A stretch of 64,000 nt of DNA from Xiphydria camelus (GCA_963678675.1 OY783197.1:15876658-15940657), one strand, 5' to 3'; counted from the stretch's first letter, positions 45,611-57,780 are shown. Made by a program: numbers and translations. Notes: generated by a model not told the origin, from the sequence alone.

Positions 45611-47566
45611 GTATACCGTATGTCCAATGGCTAGTCGAGCAGGTGCAGCGACCTGAATTTTCCTGAAACTTGACTTCGGCAGTGTTTTAGTTAAAGGTGG
45701 CTTTGGAAGATGGCGCGCATACGAGCGAAACGTTTGATATATCTAATTTCCCGATAGGTAAAAGCGGGAGGTAGATAAATGCGGGAGATCGAAGTGTAAC
45801 CTCAAAATTGTGAATGCTGGAATAATGGTGAGTAATTGTTTGAAACTATAAGACATAATAATTCGGGTTTTTTTCGATGTTCAACTAAATAACACGACTG
45901 ATACCTAATTGCAGAGAGAAGCGACTGGCAGTCGTGGAGGAAGGGACTACCGTCAACGTGATCCTCGTCAGAGTGGTCGAGCTCTGCCTCGGCGACGAAA
46001 GGTGCAATTAAAATGAAATGAAAGCCTGAGTCAAGGTGAAAATTGGAAGGCGTGGAAAGAAAACGCGGCAGAGTCGCCAACAGAAGGAGTGAGTGAAGTG
46101 CGAAAGAAAAGTGCAGTGGCGCCGAAAAACGTCGCATGTAGAAGACAGTGACGAACAGCAGCAGCAGCTGGTCGACACTGCTCAACTCCGCACCAGCTCC
46201 TGAATGATATCTCGCCGATCGCGATACGCGGCAGCTCCTGTGGACAACGATTCCAGACACTCGAGTCGTAGTCGCAGCAAGGACAGCAGCAGCAGCAGCG
46301 TCGACGGCAGGGCCACCGTTGGAAAGCGAAGGCAATCCAAGACCGACTCGGATAGCTGTAAGAGAAAGACACATCGGCGGAAACATAAAATATCGAAGCA
46401 AGACTTGCAATGAGAGTGTGGTAAGAGGAAGAAGAAAAATGACAGAGACAAGGCGACGAGACGGAGGAGGAAGTCGTCACCACGAAGGGTTCCTTAGCTG
46501 TCACTACCACCGCCAACACTGCTTCTTCCTTTTTCAGTGAGGCTCCCGTTCTTCTCCACCGTTCACACTCCTGACGTGATGCCGCTGTCGGGTGTCACAG
46601 GAATTCGGCATGATTTACGACTGGGTGTAGACGGCCTGTTCTCTGGAACTGTTCGCACGGTGCTAGTACTGCTACCGTTTCAGGAACCCTTCGTGGTGAC
46701 GACTTCCTCCTCCGTCTCGTCGCCTTGTCTCTGTCATTTTTCTTCTTCCTCTTACCACACTCTCATTGCAAGTCTTGCTTCGATATTTTATGTTTCCGCC
46801 GATGTGTCTTTCTCTTACAGCTATCCGAGTCGGTCTTGGATTGCCTTCGCTTTCCAACGGTGGCCCTGTCGTCGACGCTGCTGCTGCTGCTGTCCTTGCT
46901 GCGACTACGACTCGAGTGTCTGGAATCGTTGTCCACAGGAGCTGCCGCGTATCGCGATCGGCGAGATATCATTCAGGAGCTGGTGCGGAGTTGAGCAGTG
47001 TCGACCAGCTGCTGCTGCTGTTCGTCACTGTCTTCTACATGCGACGTTTTTCGGCGCCACTGCACTTTTCTTTCGCACTTCACTCACTCCTTCTGTTGGC
47101 GACTCTGCCGCGTTTTCTTTCCACGCCTTCCAATTTTCACCTTGACTCAGGCTTTCATTTCATTTTAATTGCACCTTTCGTCGCCGAGGCAGAGCTCGAC
47201 CACTCTGACGAGGATCACGTTGACGGTAGTCCCTTCCTCCACGACTGCCAGTCGCTTCTCTCTGCAATTAGGTATCAGTCGTGTTATTTAGTTGAACATC
47301 GAAAAAAAACCCGAATTATTATGTCTTATCGTTTCAAACAATTACTCACCATTATTCCAACATTCACAATTTTGAGGTTACACTTCGATCTCCCGCATTT
47401 ATCTACCTCCCGCTTTTACCTATCGGGAAATTAGATATTTCAAACGTTTCGCTCGTATGCGCGCCATCTTCCAAAGCCACCTTTAACTAAAACACTGCCG
47501 AAGTCAAGTTTCAGGTAAATTCAGGTCGCTGCACCTGCTCGACTAGCCATTGGACATACGGTATAT
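45611..47566. repeat. Nearly perfect inverted repeat, ~885-bp arms, exon-containing
   Basis: Arms 45611-46494 and 46682-47566 differ at only a few positions (for example G/A at about 46306/46871), separated by a 187-base loop. Each arm includes ATGGTGAGTAATTG (start codon directly followed by a donor-like GTGAGT), an intron of ~90 bases ending CTAATTGCAG, and exon-like sequence. A diverged relative of this leader-intron-exon unit is at 55630-55810. Long open frames on both strands reflect the arms, not separate genes. Confidence 0.85.
45826..46413 (+). other. Captured RS/RG-rich exon segments in the left arm
   Basis: After ATG and the ~90-base intron, the exon starting at 45916 reads R-E-A-T-G-S-R-G-G-R-D-Y-R-Q-R-D-P-R-Q. 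Further on, a frame at 46204-46413 reads M-I-S-R-R-S-R-Y, N-D-S-R-H-S-S-R-S-R-S-K-D-S-S-S-S-S, K-R-K-T-H-R-R-K-H-K, an RS-rich composition seen in splicing-type proteins. The gene is not named; the reverse copy lies at 46763-47350. Confidence 0.4.
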
Positions 47567-47754
47567 GTATATCTGTAGCAGAGAGGTAAACAATCGTATG
47601 TCCATAAAAGAAAGTTTCTGATCTGTACTTTCATTGTCTATTTTTTCATAATGAATCACGGTATCTGATCCGAGTATGGCATTAACGATACATCCTGTAT
47701 ATATGTATATCTGTAGCAGAGAGGTAAACAATCGTATGTCCATAAAAGAAAGTT
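47562..47754. repeat. Short direct repeat pair around a duplicated segment
   Basis: TATATCTGTAGCAGAGAGGT through CATAAAAGAAAGTTT occurs at about 47565-47614 and 47703-47754. Between them, 47618-47700 repeats 45532-45615 (TCTGATCCGAGTATGGCATT). Confidence 0.7.
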
Positions 47755-48201
47755 TTCAGTAGTGAGCAAAACAACTTTACCTTTACTCCACTGATACATG
47801 GAGATACTACCTTTTCAAAACTAAAAATATTGGCAACCAATAAAATGGGACTCACGATTTTTTTTACTACAATAGCAAGTGGAAAGAGTGTAGTTTGAAA
47901 ATTATATTAACTCAATATTAGGTAAAATTGGAGTTACGACTATTTACCTCTCTACTACAGATATAGTTTTCTAATGAATGTATTTATGACAGTGGGGACA
48001 TTCTGTTCTTGTAAATGCATGATAATAGAAATATGGGACTGGACTATATATGACGCAAAATAAAATAATCGGGGTCGAAGGAGCCTAACGGGACATTTGA
48101 TGGATCTGGGATCTATATGCATTGTAATTGAGGATGGTATTTCATTGAAATTGGATGCTAAATTGTCTTCATTCAGATCTCCCTCGAACGTAATAGTACA
48201 T
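47755..48201. other. No gene recognised
   Basis: AT-rich, no repeats or open frames of note. Confidence 0.4.
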
Positions 48202-50131
48202 GATCCGAACTAGAGACGTTCTTCACCGATCTGTTTACCGGATGAAAAGTATTTTTTATCAAACATAATACGTCAATGAATATATCGCGAATGAGTTGAC
48301 TAATAAAATATGCTCAAGACTACCCTTAAAACTGTATAAACAGGTGAGCTGATATGAGCAATTTGCACCGATCTGTTTACCCATTAAACTATATGTGAAA
48401 AAAAGATAATTTTATTGCAAACACAATGGTATAATCCTACCTGCAAAAAATCGGTCATGAATCACAGTTGTAAGGCTTCGAAATGTATCGAAGCTAGCCA
48501 AGATGCGCGTACTACAGGCAAATTTGCTATAGGACGCAACATAGCAACTAGGCGCGACGCTACTGTTGGATAAGAGAGGGTGCGTACGCTGTTTCCTCGT
48601 ACGATTGAAAAAGATAACACTACTAAAATGCCGAGAAAAAGCGACTATAAGCGACTCGCTGTTTACATCCCTCAGTTTGCGGAAAAATACGTGCTCCATT
48701 ATTACATAAATGTAATGCAGTGTTATCTTTTTCAATCGTTATTTTTTCAATCAATTACTGTAGGATTCCTGGTAAAATTATTTTCGTTCAAAATTCAACT
48801 ACCTTTGCATTTTTATTTTTGCCTGTCCGGAAGGGACAATTTATTACTTTATGGCTGTTTCTCGAAAGTACAGAAAAAGGGGAAAAACGTTCTTACCGGG
48901 TTTTCAAGTGAGTTTTTTCGAAACATGTGATAACCAAAAATTTCTTTCCCCAAGTTTTGATATATGTATTTTTATTTTTTTTCCACTGTGCTCTTGACAG
49001 ACAAAATTATCACATTTGTAACACAATATAGTGATGTAAATTTATTTTCCTGTCTTCCCCACATATAAGTAGTGTAATGTCCCCGCTTTTTTCTTGGTAC
49101 ATCATGTTTTTGTGGCTCTTCTATAGGTTTGTAACACATTAAAAATATCTGAATATCTGAAGGTAAAGACGAAATTCTAGACCTTTCCTCTAAGTGAGAT
49201 TTCATAAATTGAAATGATAAATTTTTAAGAAAAATTCTTCTTGGAGTCTTTTCGTTGTTTAGGTTACTGTTATATAAAAACTGGGCACTTATTCCAGTAA
49301 CATATGTTTTTGGAAGGCTATATTATTGTATTTGTTGTAATATTTTTGTAATATTTGTAAAGATCGTTATTGTATTCATTGTTTTATAATAAAGTTTTTT
49401 TACACCACCAATTTGTTAATGATTTTTTATCGCTTTCTGAAAAATGTAATTTTTCTGTTTGTTTGCTGTGGTATTTTTATAGAATAGATAAAATTTATCG
49501 AATAATTATCACTAACATATTACTATTCTGATAGAAAAATTAATATTTCAATATTCATATATTTAATTGAAAATATTTGAAAAATCTCTCACATTTCAAT
49601 ATTTCATATTTAATTTAAAATAATTAAAAGTAAAAAAAATTTACTGCCAGTACCTACTCCATCGTAGTCGCTTTTTCTCGGCATTTTAGTAGTGTTATCT
49701 TTTTCAATCGTACGAGGAACCAGCATACGCACTCTCTCATCTAAAGGCGGAACAGACTGAGCTCACGTCACGTATCCCCTCCAAGCAGTTGCACGGTCCC
49801 AATAGCAAATTTGCCTGTAGTACGCGCATTTTGACTAGCTCCGATAAATTTCAAAGCCTTACAACTGTGATTCATGGCCGATTTTTTGCAGGTAGGATTA
49901 TACCATCGTGTTTGCAATAAAATTATCTTTTTTTTCATATATAGTTTAATGGGTAAACAGATCGGTGCAAATTGCTCATATCAGCTCACCTGTTTATACA
50001 GTTTTAAGGCTAGTCTTGAGCATATTTTATTAGTCAACCCATTCGCGATATATTCATTGACGCATTATGTTTGATAAAAAATACTTTTCATCGGGTAAAC
50101 AGATCGGTGAAGAACGTCTCTAGTTCGGATC
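48202..50131. mobile_element. 1.93-kb element with ~450-bp terminal inverted repeats
   Basis: GATCCGAACTAGAGACGTTC at the left is mirrored at the right end. Arms run to about 48652 and from about 49664. Each arm has two copies of CACCGATCTGTTTACC near its outer part. At the inner end of each arm is ATGCCGAGAAAAAGCGACTA (M-P-R-K-S-D-Y), as if a coding start were duplicated into both arms. In the centre, minus strand 49205-48972 encodes a Lys/Arg-rich peptide with P-R-K-K-R-G-H-Y-T-T-Y-M that vaguely recalls a cysteine-rich transposase tail, too degraded to assign. Confidence 0.6.
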
Positions 50132-50171
50132 TTAGACTATAACGACCTTTCGTAACGTAATTTCAGTAATA

Positions 50172-50250
50172 GGTGTACAACTTTGCTTCCGCCGTTTTTC
50201 CCATAAGCCATCTATATGTAAAACGACGGAAAACGGCGGAAGCAAAGTCG
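50172..50250. mobile_element. ~75-bp hairpin (ACAACTTTGCTTCCGCCGTT)
   Basis: ACAACTTTGCTTCCGCCGTT and AACGGCGGAAGCAAAGT form a long stem. The same hairpin occurs at 53071-53140 and 59697-59762. Confidence 0.75.
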
Positions 50251-50904
50251 TAATCCTAATATTTTTCCAGGTCAATTTAAATATTTTTCTGGAGAGAAAT
50301 TAGAAGAATTTCGAAGCATGTATATTAATGCCATTTTTTTCGTTGTCTGACATTTTTAGTCTCGTTGATGGCTCATTCATTTCTCTGAAATCTGATATCC
50401 TAGAGTTTTTCAGGTCGCTGAATCCTAATCCCAAGTGAAACATTCAAAATTTTAAGTCTTTGAATCGTCGTGAAATTTTCTGATTGCGAGTTTTTAGGGT
50501 TGTTGAACCCGCCATTTTAAGTTTTGAATTTTTAATCACGAATTGGAGTTCAGCAGCCCTAAAAATTCACAACCAGGAAATTTCACGACCATTCGAAGGC
50601 TTTTCAAATTGTTGCCGCCATATTTGGTTTGCCATTATGAATTTTTAATTTTTCACTTCGAATTGGGATTCAACAACCTGAAAAACCCTGGGATACCAAA
50701 TTTCGAAGAAAAGGGTGAACCACCGATACTATGAAAACTTCAAACATAGAGGAAAAAAAATGTTTTACGTTTGTATGAAAAACGCCGCGATACGCGTATA
50801 TTTTCTTTTAATTTTTATTTTTTAGAAATTTTTAGACATCTTCGTTGTACAGAAAAAAGTTCGACTTTTGTCGAGCAGTATAATTTCGAACTAAAATTTG
50901 GAAA
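50251..50904. other. Diverged satellite-like sequence
   Basis: Faint copies of the satellite unit at 30082-31880 (TTTTTCAGGTCGCTGAATCC, CCGCCATTTTAAG). No gene. Confidence 0.4.
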
Positions 50905-52631
50905 AGGTAATATTCAGGGTGTCCGTCCATTTATAGACCAACTGATCTGGTAATATTATAATTATTTTGCAATTTATCCGGTACCCAGAAAGTCTGTGTT
51001 GCAGGGAAGAGAACATTATTAAAATTTCTTTAAAATTGTGACTTTTTTGGAGGAGTGTTATAGAATGTCTTGAAGATATTTCTAGTGGGATGACGTCACG
51101 AATCAAATGATGATCAACCCGATCATGTGGTAAGACCATTTTGGCTAATAATTTTTATGTAGTAAAATAAATTGTAAACCGTTTAGTATGGCCGATTACG
51201 AATACGAGGTAATTACCGATCTATAGTTAGGTATTTATTCACACGTGACTGTTGTAGCAATGGGCAAATTTTATAGATATTTTGAAAATATCGTTTTAGG
51301 TTTTTCACGGAAATACTACATGCAAATGACTACGTTCATTAGATATGATCGTTTGCCTACTAAACATGAAACATAGTGAAAGCGTTACGTTTTAGCAGAT
51401 ATACAAGTTATGAATGTTTATAATAGATATCTATGAAATGTTTTATAAACGCACGTTCAATAACCTAATAATAATAATTTATTTGGAATATTTATAAAAC
51501 ATATTGCAAACATTATATTTTGATGAAAAATTAACAACTTTATGTGTCGGAAAGAATATTTATGTAATGTTTTTCCAACATTGCGCGAATAATAATAAAT
51601 GTTTAACATTTCGAAAACATATTTTTTAAATGTGTTACAAATAAGGCATATTTAACACATTAGAAACATTAAAAATCTGATTATAATATTATAAGGCTAG
51701 CATATCTGTAACTTCATTGCATGTGGTGCATTGCACGTGCTAGAAATGACGTGCTTACATAGGTATGTTTCGGACAAATCGTCTTCTCTGATTAAAACGG
51801 TAGATAATAACATAGAAGTATTTATAATAAAGAATATTCTATTGATGATATTTAACATATATGTAGTCGACAATAATTTACAATGTTTTTCGGAACATAT
51901 ATCTGCAACCATATAACAATGTATATAGGGTGACTTCGCCGGTTTTCGACCAGATTACATTAGTTTGGTTTTCCACAATGCGCAAATCCAACATATACGC
52001 AGATGTTTAAAGTAAAACATATACATATCGAATCCAAAGGAACTATAGAATTGACCTAAATGTTAAAAATGTATCTAAATCTTTCTGAAAATTAAAAAAG
52101 TACTTATAGGATAAAACATTCTGTTTTTCCCCATTCTCGACCACCCATTTCCTAAGGTCAGTTTTAAACCGTAAGGGGGTGCCACTTCTTATAAGTGTAG
52201 TTGAATGGTGGATTTATGCAGTGGCGTAGTCAAAAATATAAAAAATGCGCTGATATTCTTATTTTCAAAGCTGGTCGAAAACGGGGTGTGGTCGGCTAAC
52301 CGGCGAAGTCACCCTATGAAAAATTTGACCAAGGAGGATTGACTACTCTTTGAGTGTTTACATCTGATTAACGGCTGATTTCATAGAAAATCTTCTCAAA
52401 ACTACAATATTGACGAAATAAGATTAATATTACTACATAAGCCATTAGCCAAGATGTCATTACGACATGATCAGGCTGATCATCATTTGACTCGTGAAAT
52501 CATCACACTAGAGATAGCGTCAAGACATTCTACACAGCTCGTCCAAAAAAGTCATAATTTGAATTACCTACAGTCGAATTTTTTCTCGATACGCAACAAC
52601 TTTTGGGTATCGGACAAATTGGACAGTAATC
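50905..52631. mobile_element. Element F: inverted-repeat transposon, left portion
   Basis: The left arm (50905-51180) is mirrored by 52330-52631 plus 60203-60250; the right arm was opened by element K. Both arms share TTGACTCGTGAAATCATC-like and CAAAAAAGTCA sequence, giving a common frame (H-D-Q-A-D-H-H-L-T-R-E, I-A-S-R-H-S) on opposite strands. Outer end near CAGGGTGTCCGTCC. The element type is not determined. Confidence 0.55.
51928..52314. mobile_element. 387-bp TA-target MITE nested in F
   Basis: GGGTGACTTCGCCGGTTTTC and its mirror CCGGCGAAGTCACCC are flanked by TA (51926-51927, 52315-52316). GGTCGAAAACGGGG lies near the right arm. No ORF. Confidence 0.8.
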
Positions 52632-53305
52632 AAAAGGGTATAGCCGGATAAGCATATGAAATCAGGCTCGGCCTGATTTTTTTTCCCCATTCAGTTATAT
52701 TTTGTGTTTATACATAAGTAAGCTCTCTCTAAATTTTTAGACCAAAATATTGATTTATAATCAAAAGTTATCGCCAAAAAACCAAAAAACGAAAATATTA
52801 TTTATCTCGAGAACTACTCGACTGATTTCGCGCAGCAAAATATATATTATGCACCGTCATGTAGCTATATTATAAAAAAAAGTATTGGATTGTTTCGCCC
52901 ATAAATAAAGAAAAACAACAAGTTTGAATTTTTCAATAATTTTTATTTTGCATATGAAAAATAACACTCCGGCCATTTTTTTTATACAGACTCAGGCATG
53001 ACGAAACTATGATATATAATTTTTACAAGATGATTGGTGTGGGACAAGTCGAAATAAATTAAAGAAAATAGAACAACTTTGCTTCCGCCGTTTTCTTAAC
53101 GTAATAGATAGCGGAAAACGGCGGAAACAAAATTGTACACCTATTAATTCGAATTTTTACTTTAAAAAAGTAATAGTATTTATTTACAATTACTTATTAC
53201 TAACGAGAATACAATTTACTACTTGTAATATATTATGTGTACCTACATATAAATCGAAATTAAATCAAATTAAAGGTACTGACATAGAAGCTTCGTTTCA
53301 ATCTT

Positions 53306-54689
53306 CGTCGCGTTGAATTATCATTGGCAACAGTTGTTTCTACGCAGAAGTATTGCTGTGCTTGCGGATCAACAGATAACAGAACTGTCATTCCTTTTGA
53401 AGCTCGGAAGCAGGCGTATGTTAAAAGAAGAATATTTATTCCTATTGGAAATCGATGCTGCAAAAATCATTTGATCAAAGAAAAGTTCTACGAAGACGAT
53501 CTACGCCTTTTAAAAGTGGTTTCTAACTCAAGTTTTGTAGAAATCTCCGATCTCTACAAAAATTGTTAGAAAATCTTTCTGTAGACAGCGATTCTACACT
53601 TATAGAAAAAATAGGTAATTTTTCTTATCCTGAAGATCAAGTGAAGTTATTGACTGGTTTTTCATATGAAAATATAAATGAAATACGAAATATGTTTTCT
53701 TCTATGCGCGGTAATAATAATCGATCAGTCTTTCAAGCTGTTGTTGTTTTCCTTATCAAATTAAGAAGTGGAAATTCAAATAGTATGATTTCTTCCTTTT
53801 TACAGTTACAACGTGAACAACTTGTCTCCGATTATTTTGACGAAGTTTTGACATCGCTTGAAAAAGATGTTCTCCTTTTTAATTTTGGTTTGAATAGTGT
53901 TAAGAGAGAGATAATCTCATAGAAAATGAGACTTCGAAAATTGCTAAAGAACTTTTGAATTCAGACCGCGAATTAATTCTTATTTGTGACGGTACGTACA
54001 TTAGACATCAAAAAAGTTCTAATAATGAGTATCAGTGCAAATCATACTCTGGCCAAAAAAAAGTAGGTACCTTTATGCAAGCCATTTACAATTTGCACGA
54101 CAAATGGTTATATTGTCGATATGTTATAGGTCCTTATTTGGCAAATGTCAATGATGCAAAGATTCTGGATGATATTTTAAATTCTTCGCCGGAATTAAGA
54201 AACTTGCTTCGTAGAGGAGATAAATTGGTCCTTGATAAAGGCTTTCGGGATATTATACAATATTTAGAAGAGCAAGGTTTTGAAGTACACATGCCTGCAT
54301 TAAAAGGAAAACGTGCTCAATTGTCGTGTAAAGAATCAAATCACTCTCGATATGTCACTAAAGTTCGGTGGCAGTAGAAGCTATACATGGGATTATCAAA
54401 CAAAAATTCAAACTTTTAGATAAAAAACTTGACAATAAAATACTTCCAAAAACCAGTTTAATTTGCAAGACGGCTTGTTTCTTTCATAATCAATTTGGCA
54501 AACGTCTAAATAGCGATGTTGAATTATCTGAAGAAATCGTGGAGTATATGAAATCGAGACGTAATTTAAACGATACTCTTAGTATTCAAGTCGAGAAAGA
54601 TGGTTGGAAGCGCAGAAAAGTACCGTTTCAACAAATAACCTCATCTAATTTGTTTTATTTTCCCGAAATGACTGAAAAAGACTTGAAAA
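53306..54689 (+). pseudogene. DDE_4-type transposase, N-terminal part
   Basis: Starts mid-gene without an ATG. Order: a cysteine motif C-C-A-C-G-S...C-C-K-N-H (about 53345-53470); a helical region S-M-R-G-N-N-N-R-S-V-F-Q-A-V-V-V-F-L (53700); I-C-D-G-T-Y-I-R-H-Q-K with the first catalytic Asp (53985); G-P-Y-L-A-N-V-N-D-A-K-I (54130); L-D-K-G-F-R-D with the second Asp (54235); V-R-W-(A)-V-E-A-I-H-G-I with the catalytic Glu (54365); N-Q-F-G-K-R-L; and F-P-E-M-T-E-K-D-L-K at 54660-54689. Frameshifts at about 53565, 53910, 54070-54120 and 54375 make it non-functional, though all DDE residues remain. Confidence 0.85.
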
Positions 54690-55099
54690 TCAAGAGACAC
54701 GGTAGTGTCTCGCGGCATGTTCATTCACGCCAGAGCGCTCTCGCCTCTCGCCGCGAGCACCCGTGTATCTTTACAGGAAAGATGTCTGCCCCCTTCACCC
54801 CTCAATTTTTACATCGAATTTTCTCAGTAAATACACGGTTATAACCAAAACTATGCTTAGTTACGCCATATAAATCGTCTATTCTCTATTGATAGAGACC
54901 AGAATAAATGTTGTAAGTTATATATTAACAAAGATTTTTCCTTAGCAACGCGAAGCCACGCCCCTTGCCCCGAAAAGTCGAGGATTTCCTTTCTGGCTGC
55001 GATATATATATGTCAAAATGTCACAATTTTTTCGGCTATCTTCGGCAATGGTCGGAAACACATACAAGCGCCATCAAATGTGTGGGATATATTTCGGCT

Positions 55100-55900
55100 T
55101 CCATCGTCGATCGACTGTTCAGTGATGATCGTGTTCGGTGATGATCGATCGAAAGTGCGTGTACAAAAGTGCGACCGATAGGCGCGATGTGTCACCGCGA
55201 GTGCACCCGAGGAGCGTCTCCAGGGCTTGGATCCGACATTTCGCGAGTGATCGGAGTGAATAGTGCCTCCCTATCATTTTTCCAACTCCAATTCCTCGCG
55301 CTTCGCTCTCGACGCGACGGCGGAAAAGTGGAAGCGACTGCTCGAGGAATCGGTTTTATCCCGCCTCCTAGTGATTTTCCTCCCACGGCCCTCGCTCGTG
55401 CACCCGCGACCGCATGGTGGACTCTCCCCGACGGAAATTTATTCCTCGAGGAAGTCTCTCCGCGCTCCTCGTTGACGTCCGAGCGACGATCGCTGCGAGG
55501 TTATCTTCCATAACCTATCCTTATGTCGCCTGGGTGATTATCTTCCTATCTCGGATGATTGACGGCAGCGTTCGCGCGAGAAGCTTCGAGGAGTTTCGCT
55601 CGCTGAAAGTAAAACGCATCGCGTCCACAGCCATGGTAAGTAATTTTTAGAAGTGAGAGGAAATGATCATTCGGATTTTTTCGATGCCTAATAACCGAAT
55701 TACACACCTCATACCTAATTGCAGAGAGAAGCTAGTGCCGCTGGCAGCCGTGAAGGAAGAGGTTATCGTCAACATGGTCGCCAGGAAAGCGATTTTAACT
55801 GCCTCTTCGGTCGCCGAGGCAAAGTCCGACCACTCTGGCATCGCTGGCTGGCTGTATCGGCGCCTCTGGTTTTGACCGTCAACCCAACAGAGGCTCGATG
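55100..55900 (+). other. Captured promoter/leader, ATG exon, intron and second exon
   Basis: A GC-rich block (55130-55635) leads to CACAGCCATGGTAAGTAA: an ATG followed at once by a 5' splice site. A ~90-base intron ends CTAATTGCAG at about 55723, and the exon reads R-E-A-S-A-A-G-S-R-E-G-R-G-Y-R-Q-H-G-R-Q. The inverted repeat at 45611-47566 has the same ATG-donor, intron and exon order with R-E-A-T-G-S-R-G-G-R-D-Y-R-Q. Both derive from one host gene or gene family coding an RG-rich N-terminus. Introns are retained, so capture was from DNA. Confidence 0.5.
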
Positions 55901-56731
55901 TAATCAGAAAATGAAGGAAGGTGAACCAAATCTGTGCGAGAAGAAAGGTTCGTTGATTACTGTTTTCTCAACTGATATGTCGACTGATACTCACCAACCG
56001 ACGATTCATTCTCAATCCTGTTCCTCGTACCTTACGTATCGCTCACACCACTTTGTAGAACTCGTTCACCACTGACGCTCCCGTCCAGTTTTAAATACTT
56101 CTTAGACACGCGCGGAAATAATTTCTGAAACAAATAGGTATAAGGCTTGTCATTCAGTTGGACATCAAAAAACCCGAATGATTATTTCCTCTCACTTCTA
56201 AACATTACTTACCATTTATTCAAAGATTCACAATTTCAAGCTTCGACTTCGATCTCCCAAATTAATGGCCATCGGAAGATCAGACGTTTCGCACTTTTCG
56301 TAAGAACGTATATATGTGAAAGCGACAAGCGTCGTCTGATTTCCTGATGGCTGTCAATTCGGAAGATTACTTATCATTATTTTTCACCACCTCTACAAGT
56401 TATTCAATACTAATTCAAAACTTTTATATTTTAAGGTTACACGAATCGCTTCGATCTCCCGAATGGACAGCTATTAGAAGATCTCCAGAGGGCTCGGATC
56501 TGCCATTTCGCGAGTGATCGGTATAAAATATACAAATATAGTAATAGCGTGTAGCATACGAACTGAACTAAAGAATAGCGTGTAATATAGAAAACCTGTT
56601 GTTAATTCTATCGTTAACAACATATAGGTAGGTAAATGCACGGTAGACACATCCATAGTATCAGCGCGAGATAAGTATTTCAAAAAATAATCTAAGCAAT
56701 TTAAAAATAAAATTCTTTATTTGGTACATTT

Positions 56732-56776
56732 GTTTGTGTGTGTGTGTGTGTGTGTGTTCGTGCGTGCGCGCGCGGG
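56732..56776. repeat. GT/GC microsatellite
   Basis: A run of TG repeats (about 56733-56756) grading into CGTGCGTGCGCGCGCG. Confidence 0.9.
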
Positions 56777-56877
56777 TGTTTGTATTTTTTTTAAAAATAA
56801 ACAGAAATTTTTTTAAATTTCTTCTTCTATCAGCAGAATTCCGCCTTCCTCTCCAGTATCTATAACCTTTTATGAAC

Positions 56878-57050
56878 TGTTCGTGGTAGGAGGCAGCGAT
56901 CGATAATAGAGACTCGTCGTAGACAAGTTCGTCTATTAAAACTAAAAGGCAATTGGTGTGCAACTGGAACATCATCGCAGGAATAATTTGTCTACGATTA
57001 GTCACAATCATTGATCGTTGCCCCCTACGATCAACAATTCGTACAAGGTA
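56878..57050 (-). other. Captured exon-like ORF, second copy
   Basis: Minus-strand copy of 40851-41021, encoding I-V-D-R-R-G-Q-R-S-M-I-V-T-N-R-R and H-T-N-C-L-L-V-L-I-D-E-L-V-Y with one residue change. Here only one palindrome arm survives (57125-57297), and the frame continues beyond the exon end. Confidence 0.55.
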
Positions 57051-57374
57051 AATGCTTTGAAAGAAGTAAAAGTTACTTAGAGCAGGAATAGTTGAAACGA
57101 AAATCGCATATTGCAATGAAAGTACTATGGGTGAAAGGCGCTCGGTGACAAGCCTAACATTCTCCGATCCATCGAGTCATCTTTTTACGGACAGGACATG
57201 AGCTAGATCCTCTTCGGTTGCACCTGTACGAGATGACATGTCAGAAAATCGTGAGTTCATGAAAATCTTCTAACCTACTCGTTCTGCAATAATACCTCTA
57301 AAAAAAGAGAAAAAATCACCTCTAAAGTTGAGCTTGTAAGTATTTGTACAAGTTCTCAACAACGAGTTTCCAAG

Positions 57375-57447
57375 AGGCGGCGTGGCCGAGCGGTTAAAGC
57401 GCTAGTCTACTAACTCGGGGATCGCGTGTTCGAGGCTCCTCATGTGC
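57375..57447 (+). pseudogene. tRNA-Ser-like pseudogene
   Basis: GGCGTGGCCGAGCGGTTAAA matches the D-arm of Ser/Leu tRNAs. The anticodon loop CTACTAA would give ACT, one base from the GCT anticodon of tRNA-Ser. The B-box (GTTCGAGGCTCC) is close to GGTTCGAATCC, but the acceptor and anticodon stems do not pair well and the variable arm is poor, so it is not a working tRNA. Confidence 0.55.
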
Positions 57448-57558
57448 TTCTTTTTTTTGCAAATAAAAATGTTCATTTAATCATAATTTGATAACAATCA
57501 ACGTTACTAATCAATATTTTTTTTTAATTTCAATTATATTTTAATTCTGGGAGCTGTG

Positions 57559-57780
57559 TTGAAAAAAATTAAAATTGTAGAAAAATAGCAGTTATTATTC
57601 GCTTTCGGTGAGCTCAGGCTTACAATTTGTGGGATGATAATTGTCATAAAAGCACTCAAAACATAAATTAAGTTGACAATGACTACAGGAGATAAAACCG
57701 GTATTGCTGCAAGCGCAGGGAGTCTTCAATTTATTTAAAGGAAAGCATACTTCATTCACGTTGGAAAAAAAATATTATTT
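57559..57780 (-). pseudogene. piggyBac-like transposase C-terminal Cys-rich domain
   Basis: The minus strand reads V-N-E-V-C-F-P-L-N, C-A-C-S-N-T-G-F-I-S-C, S-H-C-Q-L-N-L-C-F-E-C-F and Y-D-N-Y-H, ending E-L-T-E-S-E at a stop. The spacing C-x-C...C-x2-C...LC-x2-CF-x3-H fits the cysteine-rich tail of piggyBac-type transposases. It is the only coding remnant of that element here; it sits between the tRNA-like arms. Confidence 0.55.

Noticed and set aside
45802..47434. 160-222 codon open frames on both strands
   Set aside because: They are mirror images created by the inverted repeat, overlap in several frames, and cross an intron-like segment; not separate genes.
48972..49205. piggyBac C-terminal domain on the minus strand
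   Set aside because: Lys/Arg-rich and only loosely similar; required Cys pairs are missing and the element ends are not TTAA/CCC type.
57375..57447. A functional tRNA-Ser gene
   Set aside because: A-box is good but acceptor and anticodon stems fail to pair and the B-box is degraded; the copy is duplicated in a transposon arm.
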